Shown here: positions 54,456 to 61,147 of the stretch, one piece after another
Position numbering within the stretch: the stretch's first letter is position 1
Layout of the letters: each line of letters begins with the position of its first letter
Assembly: GCF_000759445.1 (NCBI RefSeq)
Contig: NZ_JRMB01000001.1
Span: 1,178,001-1,242,000 of the forward strand
Source: Pseudomonas lutea
GTDB taxonomy: Bacteria > Pseudomonadota > Gammaproteobacteria > Pseudomonadales > Pseudomonadaceae
DNA: 64,000 bases
Direction of reading: 5' to 3'
Translations under genes and position numbers: made by a program
Notes under the pieces: model-generated
What the model was told of the DNA's origin: nothing
Seen by the model: the letters and a program-made list of their open reading frames with translations, nothing else
Databases searched by the model: none

Positions 54456-55280
54456 ATGGGTATCGATCAGTTGTTTGCCGATTTAAGCAGTCTTCCCAGC
54501 ATTCCCAAGGTGGCGCAGGACCTTATCAAACAGTTCGACAGCCCGTCGTCGAACCTTGAAAGCATCGCCCGCAACATCGAAAAGGACCCGGTAATCGCCG
54601 CCAAGATCCTGCGTTTGGCCAACTCCGCACGCTTTCGTGGCGCGCGGGAGTCCTCCAGCATCGAAGACGCAGCCATGCGCCTGGGTTTCAACACCTTGCG
54701 CACACTGGTGCTGGCATCGGCGGTGACCGGGGCTTTCAAGGCCGGGCCGAGTTTCGACCTCAAGGGATTCTGGCTGAAGAGTTTCCAGGTGGCCGGCATC
54801 TGCCGGGTGCTGGCAAAACAGTCCGGGGCAGATGCGGAAATCGCTTTTACGTGCGGGGTCATGCACGACATCGGCGAGTTGCTGATACAGACCGGTGCGC
54901 CGGCGGTGGCCGAGCGTATCAACAGTCTGACCAAAACCGGCACCACGGGCCGTGCGGCGATCGAAACGCTGCAATTGGGCTTTGGTTATCCGGAAGTCGG
55001 CGCGGAACTGGCCCGGCGCTGGGGCTTACCGGCGGTGATTCAGGATGCGATCGCCTATCAGGCGCGGCCGATGCAAGCACCCGGCGACGCGACCCAACCG
55101 CGCATCGTCGCCCAGGCGCTGACCATTTCCGCTGCACTGGAGCATCACGGCGGCGCAACACCAGAGGCGCAGCAGGAAGTGGACGGGCCACTGATGGAAG
55201 GCGTGAAGCTGGACGCGGTGTTTGCCGCGCTGCCGAAAGTGCTTGAAGACGACAAGGCATTTGCCGAGTTGTTGAGTTAG
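54456..55280 (+). CDS. HDOD-domain signalling protein
   Basis: A 274-residue protein consisting largely of one HDOD domain (about 10-210). LPSIPKVAQDLIKQFDSP and DPVIAAKILRLANSARFRG are typical, and an MHDIGELL motif is present near residue 136. No GGDEF or EAL domain is attached. HDOD proteins are poorly understood signalling or scaffold factors linked to motility, biofilm and stress in Pseudomonas and Xanthomonas. It is followed by a REP pair. Confidence 0.9.
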   Translation: MGIDQLFADLSSLPSIPKVAQDLIKQFDSPSSNLESIARNIEKDPVIAAKILRLANSARFRGARESSSIEDAAMRLGFNTLRTLVLASAVTGAFKAGPSFDLKGFWLKSFQVAGICRVLAKQSGADAEIAFTCGVMHDIGELLIQTGAPAVAERINSLTKTGTTGRAAIETLQLGFGYPEVGAELARRWGLPAVIQDAIAYQARPMQAPGDATQPRIVAQALTISAALEHHGGATPEAQQEVDGPLMEGVKLDAVFAALPKVLEDDKAFAELLS

Positions 55281-55344
55281 TGGCAGCCCGATAGCGGTAG
55301 CGCATCAAGCGTGCGTTCCGAGGACGATGGCGCTCAAACCGGCC

Positions 55345-55413
55345 CTTTCCGGCTAAAGCCGGTCCCACTTAGAGCACGCGGTTGGTGTTGTGGGACCGGC
55401 TTTAGCCGGGAAG
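55345..55413. repeat. Inverted REP pair (BIME-like)
   Basis: Opposed REP cores at 55345-55368 and 55390-55413 are separated by 21 bp. They lie between the HDOD and sirtuin genes and have nearly the same spacing as the pair at 688-755. Confidence 0.85.
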
Positions 55414-55503
55414 GCGTCGGGCGCGATGACGTCGCAACTGTGGCTGCCCCTTCCCGCTTATCTCGCTTAGTATCGGGACACAGCCTCTCGAGAGAATGTG
55501 TGC

Positions 55504-56346
55504 ATGTCTGATACGCCTCAGCACCCCGTCGATACCCTCCTGCACTGGATGCACGACCGCGCATTCGTCGTGCTCACCGGCGCCGGCATCAGTACGTCTT
55601 CCGGTATTCCCGACTACCGCGACAGCGAGGGTGTGCGGCGCGGTCGGCAGCCGATGATGTTTCAGGAATTCCTCAATGCGCCCGAGGCTCGGCGCCGTTA
55701 TTGGGCACGCGCCATGCTGGGCTGGCCGCGTGTGCGTGCAGCGCAACCCAACGCGGCCCACGAGGCAATTGCCCGGTTGCAGCGGCACGGCCTCATCAGC
55801 GGCGTCATCACCCAGAACGTCGACGCCCTGCACGATCAGGCGGGCAGCGATGATGTCGTGGAATTGCATGGCAGCCTGCATTGGGTGTTGTGTCTGGACT
55901 GTCGGCAACGCACTGAGCGCGACATTATCCAGCGGGCATTGGTCGAGCAAAACCCTTACCTGGCGGGAGTGGACGCGGTGCAGGCGCCCGACGGCGACAC
56001 CCTGCTCGACCCGGTCTTCGAAGCGCGCTTCCAGGTGCCCCACTGCCCCCACTGCGGCGGTCAGCGGATAAAGCCGGACGTGGTGTTTTTCGGGGAAAAC
56101 GTGGCACCGGCCACCGCAGCAAAAGCCATGCAACGGGTAGAGGAAGCGCCGGGGTTGCTGGTGGTGGGTTCGTCGCTGATGGCCTTTTCGGCCTTTCGCC
56201 TGTGCCGCGCGATCAACGATCAGGGCAAACCCCTTATCGCCATAAACCTGGGCAAAACCCGGGCGGATGACCTGCTGGATATCAAGATAGAAGCGTCCTG
56301 CGAAACCCTGCTGCCAGCGCTGGCAGAGCGACTCATCAAGGGATGA
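55504..56346 (+). CDS. Sir2-family NAD-dependent protein deacylase
   Basis: A 280-residue sirtuin. The Rossmann motifs GAGISTSSGIPDYRD (about 26-40) and TQNVDALHDQAG (about 103), then the catalytic His in ELHGSLH, are intact. The zinc cysteines are CLDC (about 129-132) and CPHCGG (about 181). The sequence resembles class II (SIRT4-like) sirtuins found as stand-alone genes in Pseudomonas. The start is the ATG of MSDTPQ. Confidence 0.93.
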   Translation: MSDTPQHPVDTLLHWMHDRAFVVLTGAGISTSSGIPDYRDSEGVRRGRQPMMFQEFLNAPEARRRYWARAMLGWPRVRAAQPNAAHEAIARLQRHGLISGVITQNVDALHDQAGSDDVVELHGSLHWVLCLDCRQRTERDIIQRALVEQNPYLAGVDAVQAPDGDTLLDPVFEARFQVPHCPHCGGQRIKPDVVFFGENVAPATAAKAMQRVEEAPGLLVVGSSLMAFSAFRLCRAINDQGKPLIAINLGKTRADDLLDIKIEASCETLLPALAERLIKG

Positions 56347-56400
56347 CGGGGCACCAGCGATCCTGAGGCAACCACAGAAGCCTGTCCCCGCAAAAACCTG

Positions 56401-56489
56401 CAGGAACGCGCTTGCCCGCGAAGACGTTATTTCTAGCGCCGCATGTGCGGCGGATGTACCGGCATCTTCGCGGGCAAGCGCGCTCCTAC
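56401..56489. repeat. REP-like palindrome (family C)
   Basis: Arms AACGCGCTTGCCCGCGAAGA and TCTTCGCGGGCAAGCGCGCT enclose 40 bp that include a second hairpin (GCGCCGCATGTGCGGCG). A further half-element is at about 56575-56595. They fill the 300 bp between convergent genes. Confidence 0.88.
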
Positions 56490-56648
56490 ACAGCGGTTGC
56501 GTTCCTGTTCAATACCGAGATTGCCCGGAACAACGGCATTATTATGGCTTGATATGTTGTGATGGTACCGGCCACTTTGCGGGCAAGCGCGCTCGGCAAG
56601 GGGGATGCGTTGTTGCTGACGGGCGATCGGTCGCCCTTGATCGATTCA

Positions 56649-57764
56649 TTACTCGGCTCGGTGTATGCCAGGCAACGCCGCCAGCGCCTTGTCCCATGCC
56701 TGCCGCGTCCTGATCCACGCGACTTCCTGCCAGTCCGGGTCCGCCGGGTAGAACTGTTCCAGCAACCCTTGCTTGATACCTCGGCCGGTCTTGTCCAGTG
56801 GATCACCGTGCAGATGCAGCCAATGGTCATTGCGCAGATGTTGGTGTACGGCGGCGCCGGGGTATGTCCCGCATTCGATCACAAACGGCATCAGATGCAC
56901 GCCTGGCAGCGCATCCAGCAGCATCTGCGAGGTGTAACCCGTCGACGTCGCCGCCACCCCGGTGTCGCTGACGCGATTGGCGCCGGTGATCAGCGTGAAC
57001 AGCCACGGCCCAAACAGCGCCTTGGCATCGTCCAGCGCAGGATAGGCCCGCTCGACGATGCTCATCAGCATCGGATGGCCGTAGCCGCCCGCGCCGGTAT
57101 GCAGATCGAAACAACTGACCACCTCGGCGTCTCGCAGGTGACGCTCAATAATGCTGCGCAGCGTGCGGTTGGACCAGCTCGGCGCGATACCTCCGAAAAA
57201 CAGGCCATCCGGGAATGCGTACTGCCCCGCCTCCACCACTGACATCAAGCCCGCCCAGCCACGGTGCTCAATTGCCGCGTTGAACAGCGCGTCCGCCTGA
57301 TCACGCTTCGGGCCGTGCAATTGATCGCACGCATAAATGGCGTGGACCTCTCCGTACGCGCGGTTATCAGGCAGCGGTCGGCTGAAATCCAGGTAATTGC
57401 GATTCTGGTCGAGGTTGTCTTCATTGACCCGGCGCATCCAGGCCGTGCCCCAAGGGTTGATCAGATGGATCATCAGGATCGCCACGCCGTCAGGCAGCGT
57501 CCGAGCATCAAACCCCTCCAGCCAGCGGCTCTGGCAATCGGACCCGTAAAAGCCTTCGACGCCATGGGTGCCGCTTAGCGCGACCAGCACACGCCGCGCA
57601 TCGGGGTTGCCCAGCCAGGCGACATCAGTGGCCAGGGTTTCGCCAAAAGGTCCCGCCATCGGGTGGACGTATTCAGTGAGCTGCGCACCGGCCGCGGTGG
57701 CCGCAGCCAGGAAGCGCTCGCGAATCTGGCGATAACCCGGATGCGCGGGAAAGAAATGGCTCAT
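56649..57764 (-). CDS. DUF2817 protein, M14-like zinc carboxypeptidase/deacylase fold
   Basis: A 371-residue protein with metallo-carboxypeptidase features. SGTHGVEGFYGS contains an HxxE-type zinc pair near residue 75, NEDNLDQNRNYLDF is an Asn-Arg-like segment, and DLHTGAGGYGHP supplies a third ligand. The start is at MSHFFPAHPGYR, preceded by AAGGAG; codons further upstream lack a conserved look. There is no signal peptide. Its substrate is unknown. Confidence 0.85.
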   Translation of the reverse strand: MSHFFPAHPGYRQIRERFLAAATAAGAQLTEYVHPMAGPFGETLATDVAWLGNPDARRVLVALSGTHGVEGFYGSDCQSRWLEGFDARTLPDGVAILMIHLINPWGTAWMRRVNEDNLDQNRNYLDFSRPLPDNRAYGEVHAIYACDQLHGPKRDQADALFNAAIEHRGWAGLMSVVEAGQYAFPDGLFFGGIAPSWSNRTLRSIIERHLRDAEVVSCFDLHTGAGGYGHPMLMSIVERAYPALDDAKALFGPWLFTLITGANRVSDTGVAATSTGYTSQMLLDALPGVHLMPFVIECGTYPGAAVHQHLRNDHWLHLHGDPLDKTGRGIKQGLLEQFYPADPDWQEVAWIRTRQAWDKALAALPGIHRAE

Positions 57765-58448
57765 GACGTTGCTCCTTGAGGGATGCCTAGAGGATGCCTT
57801 GAAGATACGCAGAAGATTGCATGGATGTTCAATCCGGCCCAAGGGCTGTGCCACACGGCACTGCGTCAGAAATGTTACATCCGGACACGTTTTGGCACAC
57901 TTCTTTCTAGAGAACATTGCAGTGGAACGTCAGTACCACTAAACGCTGCGCGGCGAGCCTTCGCCACCGCGAGCTTGCGCTGCCAAACGGTGCGAACCCC
58001 GCCCCCGCGTGCAGGAACCGGACGTTACCCCGTCCGAAACAGTGCAGGACGCCGGCCAGAAGCCAGGCATCCGTCGATAAGGAATTCGATACGTGTACGA
58101 CATGCATTCTTCATTTGCGCTTTCTTTGCCCCATGCCCTTGCGGCGCTGCTGAATGCCACCGTCAGCCGACCTGTCAGCTCTCGCATCTCGCTTCAACGC
58201 TCAGGCTGACTACCAGCACTGAGTTTTTTATTTAAAGCCTGTTGACTGCAACGTTACTGCGGCACGTTTTTATTAACGAGTTACCTCCTTACGCGCAATA
58301 CAAGCAACTCATCTTCGGTCCTGGATGAGGGCGGCCGTATCATGCCTGGGCTTTGTGCGCTCTGCTCTTTTATGTCAGCCCTTAGTCCATCATCTGACTA
58401 GCAAGTCACAACTTCGGAAACCATCAACATGACCAGCTGATTAAACAT
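57765..58448. other. Long intergenic stretch without a credible gene
   Basis: The first ~60 bp is the promoter side of the DUF2817 gene. The open frame across 57783-58235 has a Cys/Arg-rich, low-complexity-like composition and no ribosome-binding site, so I do not call it. From 58200 the base composition turns markedly more AT-rich. Signals further right are listed separately. Confidence 0.6.
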
Positions 58449-58485
58449 CGCACCAACTTGCACCGTTCAATCAACTTTGGTGCAA
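58449..58485. promoter_or_regulatory. Candidate activator-binding site (inverted/direct repeats)
   Basis: TTGCACC (58458-58464) and GGTGCAA (58479-58485) form an exact inverted repeat with a 14-bp spacer. A further GCACCAA (58449-58455) repeats one arm directly. The site is about 200 bp upstream of the sigma-54-type promoter, the usual distance for an enhancer bound by a sigma-54 activator. Confidence 0.5.
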
Positions 58486-58682
58486 CACATTCTGCTCAGT
58501 CACTACGTGGGTGAATGCGGCTTAGCCCCGCCAACCCGTGAATACGCTCTCGCCCCGTGATTACCTCATCAGTTAGCGCATATAAAGCTTCTAAAAGGCC
58601 AAACCACTGGAATTCGCTAAAAACTTACAAGAATGCGACATCACGGCTGATTAGGTCGAAAACAGCGGGCCAGAGCCTGCCA

Positions 58683-58699
58683 CTGGCATAGCGGTTGCA
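58683..58699 (+). promoter_or_regulatory. Sigma-54 (RpoN) type -24/-12 promoter
   Basis: CTGGCATAGCGGTTGCA matches the consensus YTGGCACGRNNNTTGCW at all but two positions and has the required GG-N10-GC spacing. Transcription would start near 58710, giving a leader of about 230 bases before tonB. Confidence 0.7.
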
Positions 58700-58864
58700 A
58701 TTCACACCTTGAACCTGCGTTACGGCGAAACCCATTCCACTGTTCTTCACAGGGTCAGTTATCAGGAATCTGCAATGGCTTCTCCTTAGTTAAGTCTGCA
58801 CGCCGTCAATAACAATGCGCGCTCTTTAATGAGCCGCAGCTGAAGGCCTCGTGCTTTAGACAGC

Positions 58865-58942
58865 ATGGACGTCAACTTCCAACAGGAGCTTCCTGCTTGG
58901 GACGAACCCTTATTGCCCTTCAACTTTGCGAGGGAGCTTTAA
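58865..58942 (+). CDS. Possible 25-residue leader peptide overlapping the tonB start
   Basis: An ATG-started frame of 25 codons (begins MDVNFQQELPAW, ends NFAREL). Its TAA stop shares one base with the tonB ATG (TAATG), the geometry of translational coupling. Against it, no good ribosome-binding site lies before its ATG, and it uses codons rare in Pseudomonas (TTA, AGG). It may be fortuitous. Confidence 0.3.
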   Translation: MDVNFQQELPAWDEPLLPFNFAREL

Positions 58943-59796
58943 TGAATGATGCGGTAAAAATGAAAGCATTGCCTGAGTGGGCACCGGACGAACTTTCCGC
59001 GGCCTGGCCACGCATCCCTTTCAAGGAAAACGCCTCGCGACCTGGCGAACTAAGCCGCCCGCATGTGGTGTTATTGATTGCCGCCTCGGTTCTTATTCAT
59101 GGCGCCGTCTGGTGGTATGTGCAGACTGCAAAAGCCGCTGTTCCGGAAGTGGCACCGCAAGTGCCGGAGATGACCGTTGAGCTGAGCAGCCCGACACCGC
59201 CGACACCGGAGCCACCACCGCCTGAGCCGCCACCGCCACCGCCACCGCCTCCACCGCCCCCGGAACCCGAACCGCCGGAGCAGCCAACCGAGGACCCGGA
59301 TGCCTTGAAGCCACCGCCCAAGCCTGTCGACAAGCCGGTCGAGAAGCCAAAGGTGGAGAAACCCAAGCCGGTGAAGAAACCGGAACCGGTGAAAAAGCCA
59401 ATGCCGCCCGCGCCTGCTGCACCTGCCGCGCCCAGCAACCCAGCGCCGGCTGCGCCTACGCCCTCGCCCGCACCGCCAGCCCCGGCTGCAGCGCCCGCCG
59501 CACCGGCCAAGGAGTCAGCGGCGATTTCCGGTCTGGCCAGCCTCGGCAATCCGCCTCCGGAATATCCCGGTGCGGCGTTGCGCAAGGGCATGGAAGGTCG
59601 GGTGATTCTGCGCATCAAGGTGCTGCCCAACGGTCGGGCCGGCAGCGTGGAGGTGACCAAATCCAGCGGCAAACAGGTCCTGGACGACGCCGCCGTGGAA
59701 ACCGTCCGCAACTGGAAGTTTGTTCCGGCCAAGCGCGGCGACACCCCGATCGAAGGCTTCGCCACGCAAACCATTGATTTCAAGCTGCCCGAGTGA
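58942..59796 (+). CDS. TonB-family energy transducer
   Basis: A 284-residue TonB protein. A cytoplasmic N-terminal segment of about 48 residues, longer than usual, precedes the TM anchor (HVVLLIAASVLIHGAVWWYV). A Pro-rich periplasm-spanning linker with poly-Pro then Lys-Pro repeats covers about 85-170, followed by an Ala/Pro linker. The TonB C-terminal domain (about 195-284) contains YPGAALRKGMEGRVILRIKV and NWKFVPA. AGGGAG precedes the ATG. It is first in an operon with its own exbB, exbD and a receptor, so it probably energises that receptor specifically. Confidence 0.92.
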   Translation: MNDAVKMKALPEWAPDELSAAWPRIPFKENASRPGELSRPHVVLLIAASVLIHGAVWWYVQTAKAAVPEVAPQVPEMTVELSSPTPPTPEPPPPEPPPPPPPPPPPPEPEPPEQPTEDPDALKPPPKPVDKPVEKPKVEKPKPVKKPEPVKKPMPPAPAAPAAPSNPAPAAPTPSPAPPAPAAAPAAPAKESAAISGLASLGNPPPEYPGAALRKGMEGRVILRIKVLPNGRAGSVEVTKSSGKQVLDDAAVETVRNWKFVPAKRGDTPIEGFATQTIDFKLPE

Positions 59797-59847
59797 ACCG
59801 GCCAGCCCATTACTGACAACTCTTTTGATAGCGGGTGAGGTGTAACC

Positions 59848-60555
59848 ATGAACGAATCGATCTCTTCTATGATTGTCCCCGGCGTACTCTGGGCGCTGGT
59901 ACTTTTTTCGGTGTTGAGCTGGGGTCTGTTGCTGATCAAGTCCGCCCAGTACCTGCGTTTGAAGAAGCAGAACCGGCAGTTCAGCAAGGCTTTCTGGGGC
60001 GCGCCTGATCTGCTCACTGCCGCCGAGCATGCGACGCAATACCCTGGCGGTTTGGCGCGCATCGCCAACAGCGGTTTTGAAGCCATGGCGGTGGACGAGA
60101 CGCCGCGCAACACCCAGCAACTGGCCCACACCATCAACCGCTCCGACCGGCTGGAGCGCAACTTGCGCCAGCAAATCCAGAAGGAGCGCCGCGCGCTGGA
60201 GGCCGGTCAGGCGATCCTCGCCAGCATTGGCAGCACGGCGCCGTTCATCGGCCTGTTCGGCACGGTCTGGGGGATCATGGAAGCGCTGCAAAGCATCGGC
60301 GCCAGCGGCTCCGCCAGCCTGGAGACGGTGGCCGGCCCCATTGGCCACGCACTGATCGCCACCGGTGTGGGCATCGCCGTCGCAGTGCCCGCCGTGCTGA
60401 TTTACAACTTCTTCCTGCGACGTCTCAAGCTGGCCGTGGCCGACATGGACGATTTCGCCCACGACTTCGATGCCCTTGCCCAGCGCAGCGCCTTCAGCAT
60501 CAACCGCCAGGCCATCGCCAGCACACACAGCCAGGCTGTGCGGGAGGCGAGCTGA
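59848..60555 (+). CDS. exbB: ExbB-family proton channel subunit (MotA/TolQ/ExbB)
   Basis: A 235-residue inner-membrane protein. TM1 is near residues 10-30. The conserved GQAILASIGSTAPFIGLFGT with VWGIMEAL lies near 115-145 (TM2), and GHALIATGVGIAVAVPAVLI lies near 165-185 (TM3). Together with ExbD it uses the proton gradient to drive TonB. It lies 51 bp after tonB and shares one base with exbD (TGATG). Confidence 0.93.
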   Translation: MNESISSMIVPGVLWALVLFSVLSWGLLLIKSAQYLRLKKQNRQFSKAFWGAPDLLTAAEHATQYPGGLARIANSGFEAMAVDETPRNTQQLAHTINRSDRLERNLRQQIQKERRALEAGQAILASIGSTAPFIGLFGTVWGIMEALQSIGASGSASLETVAGPIGHALIATGVGIAVAVPAVLIYNFFLRRLKLAVADMDDFAHDFDALAQRSAFSINRQAIASTHSQAVREAS

Positions 60556-60956
60556 TGTCGTTCTCCACTCAAGACAGCGATGAAGTGCTCAGCGAAATGA
60601 ACGTCACGCCGCTGGTGGACGTGATGCTGGTGCTGCTGGTGGTGTTCATCGTCACCGCGCCGCTGATGACCAACGCGATCAAGGTCAACCTGCCGAAAAC
60701 CGATGCGGTTGCGCCCGCCGACAAGAAAGACCCGGTGGTGGTCAGCGTCGATCAGGACGGCAAATTTTACCTGGCCAAATCCGAGGTTGCGCCGGAATCC
60801 CTTGAAGTGAGCCTCAAGGAAGTCAAGGCCAAGGACCCGGAGGTGCGCGTGCAGTTGCAGGCCGACACCGCCGTCAATTACGGCCAGGTCGCCAAGGCCA
60901 TGGCGTCGATCGAGCGCTCGGGCATCACGCGGATTTCCGTGATGACTTCCAAATGA
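60555..60956 (+). CDS. exbD: ExbD-family biopolymer transport protein
   Basis: A 133-residue protein with a short cytoplasmic start and a single TM helix (LVDVMLVLLVVFIVTAPLM). That helix carries the conserved Asp needed for proton coupling (in NVTPLVDVMLVLL). The C-terminal periplasmic domain contains VRVQLQADTAVNYGQVAKAM. It is coupled to exbB by a TGATG overlap. Confidence 0.93.
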   Translation: MSFSTQDSDEVLSEMNVTPLVDVMLVLLVVFIVTAPLMTNAIKVNLPKTDAVAPADKKDPVVVSVDQDGKFYLAKSEVAPESLEVSLKEVKAKDPEVRVQLQADTAVNYGQVAKAMASIERSGITRISVMTSK

Positions 60957-60971
60957 CCCGCAGTTGAAGCG

Positions 60972-60991
60972 GGGCCGCAGTTGCGCGGCCC
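60972..60991 (+). repeat. GC-rich hairpin between exbD and the receptor gene
   Basis: GGGCCGC-N6-GCGGCCC lies 16 bp after the exbD stop with no following T run. It may protect the tonB-exbBD part of the mRNA or partly attenuate transcription into the receptor gene. Confidence 0.55.
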
Positions 60992-61147
60992 TGCACACCC
61001 TACTCCCGATTCATTGCCGTCCGGTTTTCGGCCCGGAGGGGAGCGGCTTGCTTGAAATAAGGAAATACCCGAGCGCCACAACCGCATCGGAGCAACGAGG
61101 GCTCACAAGGCCATTTCACCAACATCTGGAATCAATCGGAAATTACC

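Noticed and set aside
57783..58235. A 150-codon open frame between the DUF2817 gene and the TonB operon
   Set aside because: It has no ribosome-binding site and a Cys/Arg-rich composition, and it overlaps the promoter side of the divergent gene.
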